A DNA stretch of 64,000 nucleotides from Paraphysomonas bandaiensis (Eukaryota; Chrysophyceae): contig CBFFRP010000358.1 of the NCBI GenBank assembly GCA_965644295.1, forward strand, positions 170,064-234,063, written 5' to 3'. The translations under genes were made by a program, and so were the position numbers. The notes under the pieces are model-generated. The model had not been told where the DNA came from and did no database searches. It worked only from the letters and a program-made list of their open reading frames with translations. The first letter of the stretch is position 1, and every line of letters begins with the position of its first letter. Below, piece by piece: positions 27,467 through 38,563 of this stretch.

Positions 27467-30155
27467 TTTCTTAGATGTGTGATGCCTGTTGTGGACTGTG
27501 TATAGTACATAAAGGGATGTATTGTAGTTGATGTGTATGAAATCGACCACTGGATAGTTCTAATCATGGTCTGCTGCTATTGCGTTTATTGTGATACGGT
27601 TCAGTGATTATACTAATTTTTTTAACTTTTGTTAATGTTGTGAACTATTCGTACGCATTTTTTATGGTAACGGGCTATCGGACTATTAAAGTGCGAGTTT
27701 CGCAATGAGATCTTGATGTGGCCAAGGATGCGTGGTATATATAGGAGTATTGCTACAGCATGTATGTGTTCTCTGGTTAAATCATGACAAACACAGAACG
27801 ACGACGAAAAAAATGGGCAGTGGTAGTTATTAAAATGTATAGACATCTGCTAGCCATTTGATCATACGCCATACTAGCACTATAATATAAGTAGGCGAAA
27901 CTCTGTGATGGTCTCTAATCCTAAAATGTGTGCCATATTTTAAGGAATACATCATAGTACTACTTCTTGACTGAAGGGCGCACGAGGTGGGGGAGAATAC
28001 GTGTTGATTTAAAGAGTTCAGTTTTTATAGCCGTTGGGGATATATACAATATGCAATGTACATACGGCTACTATGGAAGATCGTGACTGCTTAGAAGTTA
28101 AATTATTGAAATGCGTCTAACCAATGAATGTAGAAAAGTTGAAAGGAAATATTATTATGTTGAACATTTCAATTAATTGAGTGTTTTGCTTCCAAATTTA
28201 GTTATCTTATGAAGAAAGTATGAAAAGCTTATGAAAATAATAGAAGTAAATATCTTGCATTCGTGGGAAAAAATGTTTACTTAAGATAATATAATCATGT
28301 ATAGCAGGACTAAAGAAAATAATTTCCCATTCGTATTATTGCAATAATTTTCAAACCAGTCCAACAATACTGTTGCAATGTATTGTAAGCTAGCTTCACA
28401 CAATAACAATAATATGGAGTACAGAGGTATATATAACGGTCGGGCTATAACTATTTTAATAGTACAATATATTGACCCCTAGTCCTGCTGTATAATAGAT
28501 CCAGGTCGCAACTTCGATGATTTCCATGAATAAAAGTATAGGTAACTTTTCAGAACAGGGGACGTAAAAATAAACTACAATATATATATTGCAATTTGAC
28601 AAGATATTATATTGTCATACACCACTCTGAAACACTATATATCGAAATGCCACCCCAACCATGACTTTTACCGCAAAAAACGATATTCCTGATCAGTAGA
28701 TCAGTAGTGGTAATAACAGTGCAGTATTATAACCTACTGCTAAGTTATAATCCATATTATTATATTCAACAACAATGAAGTCATAAGCCATTTGAGAAAC
28801 GCTAACACCTTATAAACAATAAATTAGATTCTAACAAGCAGCTTTATTGTATTTTATGTGCTGTCAATAAGATACAAGGATCACGTATAGCTAGTAATAT
28901 GGGAACACCCCATACTCCTCGATCTCCACACCCTGTGCGTCCAGCTTACACTCGTCACATACATCGACTCTATATATGGGCACAATAGAGACAAAAAGCG
29001 CCTGGTTACTGGGCAGAGCTCTTAAACGCCTATTGCTAATAAAAAGACATTCGTTCCTGATCAACTCGCATCGACATGATGTGGCACCCAGATACAACAT
29101 ATCATGAACTGCACAGACTTGAAACTGCCGAGTTGTCACAACTCTCCAACCCTTCTTTGCAATGAAGTATATCCACTGGTGAACGACATCCACCTGTTCT
29201 GCGACTCCTCGGCTTGGAGTGACAAGGCGGTCCGCTGACTACCATTCGTCTTACTCTCCTTATTATATCTTCTAATCACAGAACATTTCTGCCCTCTAAT
29301 AGTCGATGATAGGTGTGTGACCAACAAATCTGGGAATGTGATTTTACCAGATTTTGACTTTTTGCAGTAGGCATTATTTGTCTACCGGTAACGGACATTA
29401 ATGGTAGCAATAAAAACAGAGAACAAGTTATTGTGGCTAATTATGACTACACGGATATGAAGTTTTAGATATAGCAGATTTCAGGAGTAATAAGTTGCAG
29501 TGAAGTTTTAAGCACTGCGAGAAGGCTTAAGTGCTATTGCCTATCCATTATCACCACTTGTACACACATGGAAAAGAACTATTCGACAATGGTGATTCTC
29601 AAACACCCGTACGTAGTCGCATCAACTAACTTAATTCATATATATATATATATTATTAGTGACTGTATTCTTCAAGTAATTGTCATTATAATTGAATACC
29701 TAAAAATACAGCATTTAATTGCCTACAAACAAGCCAAAATCAACGTATTCCTTTCCCCCTGATTTAGAATAAGAAAGCTGGAATAGAATTACAAGTTATC
29801 TCTATCACTATATATAGCAGAGACGAAGGATATAGTGTTGTTCACTTCAAAAATCATTGTGTGGTGATTAGCTAAGTATAAATAGTAAATAAGCGTTTGG
29901 CTAGAGATTAAAACACAAAAATTACCTGTAGGTGTATATATTATGCAGAGGGGTTGTTTATAAAACGAGAGGCTGATGTAGGCAAAAAATTGGAAGGAAC
30001 ATATTCCAACAAAATGTGAGCACTTTGTCGCATACATCTGTTCTGTGAAAAAGCACTGTATGTATTCATAATTTATAATTTATATATACACGATCAATAT
30101 AATTCGCTTAAAATCTATTCCTAGCAAACATCAAATTTCTAAAATCCAGACCGGT
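27467..30155. other. Long AT-rich intergenic region with short repeats
   Basis: About 2.7 kb between convergent genes. A short interspersed repeat (ATTGCAAT, then CCAGTCCAACAATA) is at 28335-28385. At 29022-29060 is CTTAAACGCCTATTGCTAAT, which also occurs at 35104 and 40449 inside copia LTR 3' parts, so an LTR scrap lies here. A TA microsatellite is at 29638-29656. The leftward open frame at 28891-29193 has no family resemblance that I can see and is not called as a gene. Confidence 0.5.
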
Positions 30156-32889
30156 CTACCTTTTCAATGGCTTACTAGGAACTATTTCGGGCTCCCAGTG
30201 CGCCATTTCGTTCATTCGGTGAAGCAGGTCCTCATTTTGCTGAGTCAAGAATATTATATCCTGTGATACGCGTATCTTAGTAGAGTGTGAAGGGACTTTA
30301 CTAGCCTTACCTTTGTTGCCGAATTTAGCAGCTGTTGTAAGTCTCTGCACTTTGCTTCCATCACAGCCCTCTCTTCATTAAAACTATCCATTAGTGATTT
30401 AAACATTAAATATTTTTGCTCCTCTAACTCCTTCGCTGATTCTATTTTCGCATTTTCAATCCTTTCCCCTGACGCTTGTTCAAATCTCATCCGCTCTTCG
30501 TTGAACTGATTTTTCATAGATTCCATTTGTAGCTCTAGAGCTTCGTATTTGTCCTTCCACACACTATTGTCCTTGACTTCTTGCTGTAACGATGCAATTG
30601 TCGTCTCAGCTGCTTCATGAAGAGCTTCTGCATCCGCCAGTCTGCTTTCGAGGCGTTCAGAGTAATCTCTCATTTCCTGATTCTCTTCACCAAGAACTCG
30701 CTTCTCTTCCTCCGCATTAGTTAGTGCCTGTCGACATTCATCCCACTCTCTCTTGAGTTGTGCCATCTCATCAGCAACCTGCGCTTCAATGGTGTCCCGT
30801 ACTGCCTCCCTTTCTTTGTCCAACTTTGCACGTGCGTCATTAATCTCTTTCGCAATTTGTTCTTTAGCTTTCTGTCGTTCTTCGTCATGAATTTTTTGTC
30901 GCAGTTTGTCATTCTGATCCAGTAGACCATGGGCTACCACCAGATCTGCTTTCGCACTGTCAATACTCTCTTCAGTGTGGGATATCTTTGCGCGAATTAC
31001 TTTGAGAGCATCTTTCTTTTCCATCCACTTTGTCTTTGTGTTTTCTATATCGTTCAACAGAGCCTGCATTTCATGAGCTAAATTAGTTTTGGTTTCTTTC
31101 TTCTCAGCTTTAACTTCTTCACTGTCATCCTCAGAAGGTTTACACTCTTCGTACTTCCCTTTTAGAGAGTTATAAGCCACCATTTTCTTGTCAAGCTCAG
31201 ATTTTACTACGTCGCATTTCTCCTTCAAGCCTTTTTGAGACTTCACCAGATCTGATTTCTCAATTGTCAACAATTTAATTTTCTTCATATGATCTATTTT
31301 CTGTTCTTTGATTCCTCTCATCATAGTTGATATCACGCTATTCATATTCGCCTGTCGCTCTGCTGCCAAAGCCTGTGAAAGCCTCTCCTTTTCCTCCCAA
31401 GCATTTCGCTGTTCCTCCTCCATCTGCCTGAGCTTTTTCTCTACCTCAGGGTCTGCCGCCCCACCAGGACCGCCCCCATTCATCAGCTCTGCCTTGAGCT
31501 TCTCGATCTGTTCTTTTAGTTCTCGGATCATTCGCTCATTGACATCCTCATTCCTACTAACTACGTTCTCTATACTCTTCGCGCGGTTTGCATATTTGAG
31601 GGTACCTAAAGTCTCATCGTAATTGTAGTCAGCAGGAGATATCGCAGCAATCATCACGGTTGCAGCATTTCCACCAAGAGATTCCTATGGGAGAAAAAAC
31701 TGAAATTAGTAATTACAGGTGAAGGGTCAGAGCTACTCTCCACCTGCAACAACCTCGTCAGCTGGGAGTCCCTATAGGGTATGTGCCCCTTGGAACCACC
31801 GGCAGCCAGAGTGTTTATCACTGTACCCAGCGTCATCAAAGACAAGTTTATCTTTGCCCCTTCTTTAAGAGTCGCCCCTGATGCACCGGTCTTTGATGCT
31901 CGCTCCGACCCAGCGAGATCCACTAGATTCAGTTTGGCTTTCACAACTTGTTCGCGGGTGACTCCACCTGAGAGCTCAGTAATCAGTTTTTGTTCTATCT
32001 TAACCGTGAAACAGGAGTGAGATCTGAAAAGGATTATAAGAAAAGTAGTAAAACACTGACAGTTCCACCTGCTGGACTGGTCATTCATATTAGTTGCAGC
32101 TACTCGACGCACGGTGTTTCCTTGCTCAATGAGACGCATTATGTCTGAAGAGTCCTTAACAATCTGGGCATCTACAATCAACCCCAGCAGAAAAAATAGA
32201 TGCTGAGACTCACCAACTCGCAGAGGTCTTTCACATATATTCCAGTCTTGGGGCTTTCGTGTATCTTAAGCACCTTGTCCGAGGGGTTCAAAAGATCCTG
32301 TATTGTATTAAGAATAATGATATCGGCATATGTCCGACTGACCTTAATGGTCTCGTTGTAAATTTCCAAGTAAGATACCTATTACATTTTATAATCAACT
32401 ACTGAGTACACGAAAAATGAAAATATGGCACCGTTATCATGCACTTAGTGTCCTCTTTCTCTGTGCCCCTGTACCCTGCCAGCCTTTCGTCAACAGTATG
32501 GAAAAGATCAGCACTAATCCTAGGAATCAAGCCCACAGCTTCGTCGTTGCCCATCATGGTATGAGTCTTACCTGTACACATGCAATGGTGAAAACAATTA
32601 GACACATTACGACTCATTTACCACTGCCGGTTTGCCCATATGCAAATATGGTTCCGTTATAACCCTCCAAACCCTGCGACACTATGCCTTTACCTAGATC
32701 ATGATACACCTGCTCCTGTGTTGATTCCGTGAAGTAACAATGATCGTAGGTAAACGTCTTGGGCTCTCCGCTCTCATGTGAGACTGTCACTGTCTTATCA
32801 GATATGCGCACCACACTCTGACAGCCTCTCGCTATCTCTTTGCCGCTGAGGGGGCGACATCTCACGGCCACTTTAATATTCACATCCAT
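30156..32889 (-). CDS. Kinesin with N-terminal motor and long coiled-coil tail
   Basis: Microtubule motor. Eight exons: 32889-32622, 32571-32432, 32378-32343, 32297-32214, 32163-32069, 32023-31744, 31684-30311 and 30260-30156. They sum to 2,382 nt, 793 aa, phases consistent. Motor domain about residues 1-330: [13 protein letters not shown]-loop GQTGSGKT (85-92, split by intron 1), SYLEIYNE, switch I NDQSSRSH (split by intron 5), switch [16 protein letters not shown], and [18 protein letters not shown]. The neck [14 protein letters not shown] is followed by several hundred residues of charged heptad coiled coil ([16 protein letters not shown] onwards). There is no FHA or PH domain, so the tail is not that of classical kinesin-3, although the motor resembles the kinesin-2/3 group. 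The plus-end N-terminal motor layout predicts plus-end movement (family knowledge). Subfamily unresolved. Confidence 0.95.
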
Positions 32890-33400
32890 TAGAAATAATC
32901 TTCTGAGTCTCAGCGACGGCTGTCGAGTGACGGGGACAAACTCAAGAGATCCACAGACACTTATGTACCGCTACACACCGACCCCTCTCTTCAGACCATT
33001 GCAAGCATGACTGCGATACGAAAGATAGTGCGATGGGAAAGATTCGATGCGAAGGATTGTGTATTATCGTGTCGTGATATGCAGCTGACGACAGCAAGCG
33101 GGCTGCTCTGCTCTGCTATGCAGACACTGAGACTGCATTACGTTATACTCCAACAGCCTACAGCAGTAGTTTCACTATACATGTATATGTATGCTATGAC
33201 TGCTGCAGATTGTCGTACAGTAGTGTGATGCAGTGTATTTCCTGCATGTGTGTACTTTCACAGCTACGATTGTCGTATTGTACACATACATTTACATATC
33301 CATATTTTACGTATTCCGTACTCCCCTACGTACTGTTGTGCATTTTGACACAAAGCACGGACAGTATATACAGCAGTGTATACCGTGTGCTCTATATCTA
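32890..33400. promoter_or_regulatory. Kinesin upstream region with recurrent CAGCAGT words
   Basis: Upstream of the kinesin start. Contains TACAGCAGTA at 33159, GTACAGTAGTGTGATGC at 33214, and the near-palindrome GTATATACAGCAGTGTATAC at 33364. These match words seen in the other promoter gaps. No gene seen. Confidence 0.4.
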
Positions 33401-33578
33401 GGAGACGTTTTTTGACAAACTCCACTTGTCGGACTGTATTTGGTCCCACTCGAAATAAAAAAATTGTACTCATTTTGACTACAATTTCAAAGCTCTACAC
33501 TCATATTCCATACGAAAAAACACAATACAAAAAAATAAAGTGGGACCAGACTGGTCCGCTCTGTCGAAAAAAGTCTCC
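33401..33578. mobile_element. 178 bp MITE with TIRs and TA target duplication
   Basis: Left end GGAGACGTTTTTTGACA and right end, reverse-complemented, GGAGACTTTTTTCGACA form inverted ends. A second matching block, TGGTCCCACT, is present in both arms. The element is flanked by TA on both sides (33399-33400 and 33579-33580), as expected for Tc1/mariner-class non-autonomous elements. It contains no open frame of note and sits about 500 bp upstream of the kinesin start. Confidence 0.8.
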
Positions 33579-34400
33579 TAGGCAGATATCAGATATCTAT
33601 CTGTATGTGTATCTGTCTATGCACGTACTGCTGCATATCTGAGCATCGGAAATCTAACTATGCCGTTGCCAGTTACAGTCAATCGTAGTTCGATGGTCAT
33701 TGAAGGGTAATGGTTACTTGTACCTGCCCTTGTGAAACCTCAACTGTCTATGGTAGCTGCTCGAAGCAGTGTATGCAGTGGAGTGTCTTGCGCGAGCTCC
33801 TAATCGCAGTGCTCTATTCTGATGCAGGGCTCGTGATTGTGAAGACATGCTGCTCTTGCCATCTGCTTTCGTCTGTCGTCTACTTCCTCCACAGAAATGT
33901 TTCATACTTCTGAACTGTTGCAAGGGCGTCGTAGAGGAGAAGGTGAAGACTCACAACCTCACGAAATGTGGACACTACTATATCACTCTTAGCCGCATAA
34001 ACGAGGATGTTCAAGACTGGGGAAGGGAACTATATATTGCAATAGCACTATAAGCCATCTTCCGGCAATGTTATTGCAATGCTTTTTCTAACCGGTCCAA
34101 CAATAACTTTGAAATATGTTGCAGTATATTATTCATCACCTGCTATGTACATGCGTATATCCATTGTTAGTTTTAAACATTGAGATAAAATGAGCACCAA
34201 ACCCACTGCGCTGCCAAACAATGACTATTTACTGCCATTTTATAAAATATATCCAGACTGTATTATAATGAGTGACTTCTCACTTACCATACCAGTGTTT
34301 GCGTTCATATCAATGCAATGATGAAATCCATAACTCATAATTAATATATATATTAAGTGAAAAACTTTGTTGTGACTAGCAGTAGATGCTAATATGTCAG
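33579..34400. other. Spacer with interspersed-repeat copy
   Basis: No supported gene. At 34071-34123 is another copy of the short repeat TTATTGCAATG, then CCGGTCCAACAATAA, also found at 28335 and (inverted) at 16726. Confidence 0.45.
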
Positions 34401-34990
34401 TCATGAAATGTCAAGGTGCGTGGAGGTTGGTGGAGGGAGTGAGATTGGGCGGTAGGGGGCAGATGTAGGAAGGTTGTGCAGATGACCTTGTGAACAGCAA
34501 TCTGCGTACCTGACGGAGGAGATACGGTTTGCCCTTTCTTGCGCTTCACTCATAGTAGAGGCTATTATGGTGAGGTCGCCAGCAGAGGCGAGTTGTCTGT
34601 GTCGTCCGGGCCGGGGGTGACACTGTGGGAGGTGGCGTCTGTCCTCAGTCCTCATCCACCTTGTCAGAGTAGATGTTATCCTCAGTCCTCAGGAGTTGCC
34701 GGGTAGGGAGCATGATGGCGTTTATAATATGCTCAGGAGAAGGTGATGTGCAAGTAGTCTCTACGTCTAAATCTAACCGAGAGACGGGGATGTCGTAGAG
34801 GGTAGAGGGTTACCCATGCGCATATAGACTCTGTGCCGTGTTGCGTGACGCCTCTGGCCGCTTCGTAGCCCAGATTGATATTATTAGTGAAGTGTCTGTC
34901 TTGTTCGAGAATACTACTTAGTAGTATGGGTTCAATATTATTCACCACAATGGGAGTTCACGAAAAGGGTAGCCCCCCGGCGTACAAGAT
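34401..34990 (-). pseudogene. LINE reverse-transcriptase relic
   Basis: Two leftward open fragments in the order expected for a non-LTR RT. At 34948-34733, IEPILLSSILEQDRHFTNN resembles the RT finger region. At 34655-34401, LASAGDLTIIASTMSEAQER resembles the palm motif normally written FADDLTIIAS, with the second catalytic Asp region altered (AGD for ADD). GC-richer than its surroundings. Frameshifts between the parts make it inactive. Identification rests on motif likeness only. Confidence 0.5.
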
Positions 34991-35122
34991 TTCCAAACCA
35001 GTTAACGACAGCAAACCAAGCAAGTCAGCAGATGTCAGGTATATCAACATTCTGCTTGATCTCTGCGGTTGCATTTGTTAGTAGGATATCAGAGTTAATC
35101 ATTGACTCTTACACGCCTATTG

Positions 35123-35581
35123 CTAATAATAAGATAGTAAGACATTCGCTACTGTGCATGGTAGCGAGTCCTGTTGAGTTTTGCTGTTTCGTTTGTATGA
35201 ATTCTCTCTGATGACGTCCACAGATGACTTCTGACCTTCTCCTAGACATCTCTTTCTATGCTTCTCATAAATAACGCCACACAAAGATTTCGTAAATATG
35301 TCTGCAGTCTGATTATCAGTTCCAACGTGATACAATATCGCAGTGTTAAAACGTCCTTCTGGATCTACATGTTCACGCCCCCAGTGGTATTTGATTTCAA
35401 TGTGTTTTGATCTTTTGTGGAACACTGGATTTAATGCTAGATCACGAGCACTCTGGCTATCAGGAAGAATGGAGTGGGTTCGTACAATCGAAGTCCCTGT
35501 TCGATCAACACCCCCCGAAGCCACACCAGTTCCTGCATGCCAGCAGACATAGCTTGATACTTACACACTGAAGCAAATCAA
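35123..35581 (-). pseudogene. Ty1/copia RNase H relic with LTR 3' scrap
   Basis: Leftward SKYQAMSAGMQELVWLRG (about 35570-35515), then SQSARDLALNPVFHKRSKHI and NQTADIFTKSL (35480-35270), the same RNase H core as at 2071-2472. A frameshift around 35470-35510, near a run of six C, splits it. Beyond its end (35160 down to about 35080) is LTR 3' sequence ending GATATCCTACTAACA when read leftward. A second member of the copia family, inverted relative to the first. Confidence 0.85.
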
Positions 35582-35606
35582 GGCATGTTGTGAATAAATA
35601 TGCAAA

Positions 35607-35790
35607 GTACAGCTGATGAGGTTTTGGTGGTTGCGTATCCGTCAGTTATGTCTCGTGATGTTGTGAAGATTCAATGTACAGCTGATGAGGTTTTTGATGG
35701 TTGCGTATCTGTCAGTTATGTCTTGTGATGTAAGGATTCAATCTGCAGCGTATCCGTCAGTTATGTCTCGTGATATGAAGAGTCTATCTA
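35607..35790 (+). repeat. Three tandem ~69 bp repeats upstream of a copia LTR
   Basis: GTACAGCTGATGAGGTTTT begins units at 35607 and 35676. A shortened third unit from about 35740 keeps GCGTATCCGTCAGTTATGTC. The same GGTTGCGTATCCG word occurs once after the RNase H of the first copia element (2543), so this is expanded 3' non-coding DNA of a rightward copia copy. It ends at a purine tract (GAGAGGGAG) just before the LTR at 35812. Confidence 0.8.
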
Positions 35791-35811
35791 CAGCTTTGAA
35801 TTGAGAGGGAG

Positions 35812-36050
35812 TGTTGAAATTTGCTGTTTGAGCAATTAAAAGCTGTAATTCTAAGGTGTTGGAATTATGACCGTTAGTCGAAGAATACAGTAGTGATGAG
35901 CTGTATTATGAGAAGTGATATCATGACGATGTAAGATCGTACTAGAAATGAGTGGTAGTAGAGATAACGTGATATATTGCTTATTATATTTATTATAATC
36001 TTCTCTTATCTTAACTTGATTAATGAGTGAATACACGTCCAGTTAACTTA
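35812..36050 (+). repeat. Copia LTR, interrupted by the TIR element
   Basis: Starts TGTTGAAATTTGCTGTTTGA after the purine tract and aligns by eye with the solo LTR at 40401-40727 (shared AGCAATTAAAAGCT and GAAGAATACAG). Homology stops at 36050, exactly where the 25 bp TIR of the next element begins, so that element appears to have inserted in the LTR. Confidence 0.65.
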
Positions 36051-36279
36051 AAGTCGAGGTAATACCAAAACCTGGGTTTTGATGTAAAACCTGGTGAAAT
36101 TTTTGATGATGGTTGGAAAAGGGTATAACTATGCACAATAAGTAACTATGAAGATAATAACAGTATGAAAAGTATTATTTATAATATTTTTTACTAATTT
36201 CTTCCATATTACTTCAGTTTTACAGCAATAAAAGTCACCGACTACACATATATATTACATACAGTTCACAAGTATGAAC

Positions 36280-36640
36280 TATAACCATCTCACTATACAC
36301 CACTTTACCATCTCACTAAACATCACTATACCATCTCAGAATACACCCACATACCATCTCACTATACACCCATATACCATCTCACACCCATATACCATCT
36401 CACTATACACCCATACCATATTACTATGCATCACTATACCATCCCACTATATTATACCACTATACCATCTACTGTATACCACTATACCACCTAACTATAC
36501 ATCACTACACTATCTCACTATACACCCATATACCATCTCACACCCATATACCATCTCACTATACACCCATACCATATTACTATGCATCACTATACCATCC
36601 CACTATATTATACCACTATACCATCACTATCACTATATTA
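36280..36640 (+). repeat. ACCATCTCACTATACACCCAT-like minisatellite, copy 1
   Basis: Tandem degenerate ~20 bp units of the form CACTATACACCCATATACC, arranged in a higher-order period of about 158 bp (ACCATATTACTATGCATCAC near 36413 and again near 36571). The open frames through it are an effect of the repeat. Confidence 0.85.
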
Positions 36641-37197
36641 TATTCGGACGCCACATATCCAGCTCACTGCTCGAACATCAGTTCCACGTTCTCGAAAAAT
36701 CCGTAACCTCTATCCTCCTTCCCCTATATGGTGGAGGGCTCCGCATGCTTCGAAACAGAGGTCTCAGACATCACAACACAGACACGGCATCAGTAACACC
36801 GATTACGACCCCACCACACTCACAGCAACGCCCGTCGCAGGATACTCACCCGACACCAAAAATACTCCAACTACTCCTAGCGACATCCACCCCAAGAATT
36901 CTATCCGCTGCAAGAGTCCGAACCCGACAGAGACAAGCACCACCACTCCGGAAACAACTCCTCCTTACTTGTGGTCGAAATCCCAACTCGACAACCAGCA
37001 CCATCTACACCACCGACTTACACTCTCATATACATCTAGCCCCAACCATCCCCCGTAAAACTCACGATACAGGCCCGGCAGACACACTGCCCAAAGGCAG
37101 ACCCCCCGATTAACCTCACTGCAAGGGACGGTTGAACCATGGTGCTCGCAGCGATGCACAAGCAGTCCCGAGACGGTAGCTGATACCACTCTCAGAC
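36640..37197 (+). pseudogene. LINE C-terminus and 3' end fragment in copy 1
   Basis: 36646-36750 encodes GRHISSSLLEHQFHVLEKSV, the last part of the LINE protein fragment found more fully at 41812-42186. It is followed by C-rich sequence to about 37197 whose last 310 bp are repeated, inverted, at 40880-41194. No intact gene. Confidence 0.6.
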
Positions 37198-38016
37198 GAC
37201 ATGGCGACATATCCAACGACGACCCGGAGGCGGAGGAAGAGATACCACGAAAGTGCACGAGCAGGGTAAGTAATACTGTTCATAAAGATGGTGACGGGGC
37301 CGTATGTCGTATATATGCGGTATTGTTCTGATTATTGTTGTGCGTTGTTACTATACACTGCACTAACTGTGTATATATGATGGTGTAGGAGAAGTGCAAC
37401 GGGAAGAAGAATGTTGTCAACATTCGTGGCGACATATCCAACGACGACCCGGAGGCGGAGGAAGAGATACCACGAAAGCGCACGAGCAGGGTAAGTAATA
37501 CTGTTCATAAAGATGGTGACGGGGTCGTATGTCGTATATATGCGGTATTGTTCTGATTATTGTTGTGCGTTGTTACTATACACTGCACTAACTGTGTATA
37601 TATGATGGTGTAGGAGAAGTGCAACGGGAAGAAGAATGTTGTCAACATTCGTGGCGACATATCCAACGACGACCCGGAGGCGGAGGTAGAGTTACCACGA
37701 AAGCGCACGAGCAGGGTAAGTAATACTGTTCATAAAGATGGTGACGGGGTCGTATGTCGTATATATGCGGTATTGTTCTGATTATTGTTGTGCGTTGTTA
37801 CTATACACTGTACTAACTGCTTATGATCCTTCACCTGCTTATGATCCTCCACCTACTAGCAATGTGCCCCCAGCGGCTGTTGCCGCGTCGTTTCCGAGCA
37901 TAGGTACTAATACTACTGTAAGTAGTAGTGGTAAAGATAGCTATATGCGTATGCAATGTATCCGAAATCAGGCTATTCGGTTGGAGCGTTTGCAGTCTCA
38001 AGCGAAGCAGATGTAG
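37198..38016 (+). pseudogene. Tandem exon-intron array plus terminal open frame, copy 1
   Basis: A 225 bp unit, 102 nt exon plus 123 nt intron, repeated head to tail. Exons end at 37265, then 37389-37490 and 37614-37715; introns 37266-37388 and 37491-37613 run GTAAGTAATACTG to GGTGTAG. Exons encode EKCNGKKNVVNIRGDISNDD, then PEAEEEIPRKRTSR, and 102 is a multiple of three, so splicing adds 34-aa blocks in phase 0. A third donor at 37716 is followed by a changed intron end with TACTAAC. A downstream open frame to 38016 ends DSYMRMQCIRNQAIRLERLQ. I could not find an acceptor that joins it in frame. The peptide is acidic then basic (possible nuclear signal RKR). No family recognised. Confidence 0.65.
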
Positions 38017-38253
38017 CTATATGAGAATATGATATTACAAAACACAAGTAATAATAGCAGGGCCAACTTGTAACGCAATAAATACTGCTAATAACAACTA
38101 TACTTGCGACTTTTTCTTTACCTTTAACCTCTCAGATACAAATTACAGTAAAATAATAACTCAATACTTAGATATGAAACCTGGTGAAATTGCTTTACCA
38201 GTGTTTTTAGTTTGAATGTATAAAAGGAATATGGCTGAGTGTGCTTGGCTTGT

Positions 38254-38563
38254 ATGGCCTCAGAAGAATTTGTGCCCGTTGTTGATGCAAACCTTGCACG
38301 GAATCTGCTGGATAATTTACAGCAACAGCATCTTCTAGAGGTACGAAAATGCTTGTGCTTACGTCGGTGATATGTAGTAGTTGAACTGGGATTCCAGTTG
38401 CATTATTATCTTTTAATATCAATGTATGCCATAGACATGTCTTAATGATAAACTCCTACAAGATACCAGTGATAGTGATCTGACCACTACAATTGCTGCT
38501 TGTTATGACCACTCGCCGTATTTGAATAAAAAAGAGATAAACGATATCATTGAACTCCTATAG
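38254..38563 (+). CDS. Small two-exon gene of unknown function
   Basis: Exon 1 38254-38340 (MASEEFVPVVDANLARNLLD, then NLQQQHLLE) ends at a good donor GAG|GTACGA. Exon 2 38435-38563 starts after ATAG and encodes TCLNDKLLQDTSDSDL and YDHSPYLNKKEINDIIELL before TAG. Both are phase 0, giving 71 aa. A TATA box (TATAAAAGG) lies at 38220, about 34 bp before the ATG. The sequence is helical and acidic with leucines in the middle. I do not recognise a family. It starts just 50 bp after the broken end of TIR element copy 1. It could be a host gene caught in the repeat nest or a retroelement-borne frame. Confidence 0.45.

Larger units (their letters stand above)
36051..38201 (+). mobile_element. TIR element copy 1 (right TIR lost)
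   Basis: Left end AAGTCGAGGTAATACCAAAA and following CCTGG equals the TIR of copy 2 (41195). Homology to copy 2 runs to 38201 (TTGCTTTACCAG) and breaks before the right TIR. The inside holds a minisatellite (36280-36640), a LINE fragment (36640-37197) and an exon-intron tandem array with a 3' open frame (37198-38016). No transposase is recognisable, so it is non-autonomous or built from a cargo gene. The copies differ mainly in how much LINE sequence they hold. Confidence 0.75.

Noticed and set aside
28891-29193. 100-aa leftward frame as a host gene
   Set aside because: No introns, no neighbours in frame, no family motif, and an LTR scrap lies inside it.
32339-32600. Reading straight through the kinesin introns in the exon 2 to 4 region
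   Set aside because: Leads to stops and breaks the SYLEIYNE and GSGKT motifs; spliced joins at GT-AG sites restore both.
35083-35093. GATATCAGAG as a copia primer-binding site on the + strand (also at 40406)
   Set aside because: It falls at the 3' end of leftward LTR sequence, reading GATATCC in LTR orientation, so it is an LTR end and not a PBS.
36280-36640. CRISPR-like array of short repeats
   Set aside because: Units are degenerate, contiguous and without unique spacers; it is a minisatellite in a eukaryotic transposon.
36274-37113. 279-aa open frame across the minisatellite
   Set aside because: Its first half is only translated repeat (HYTISLYTHTI) and the rest is a LINE fragment in a frame without domain features.
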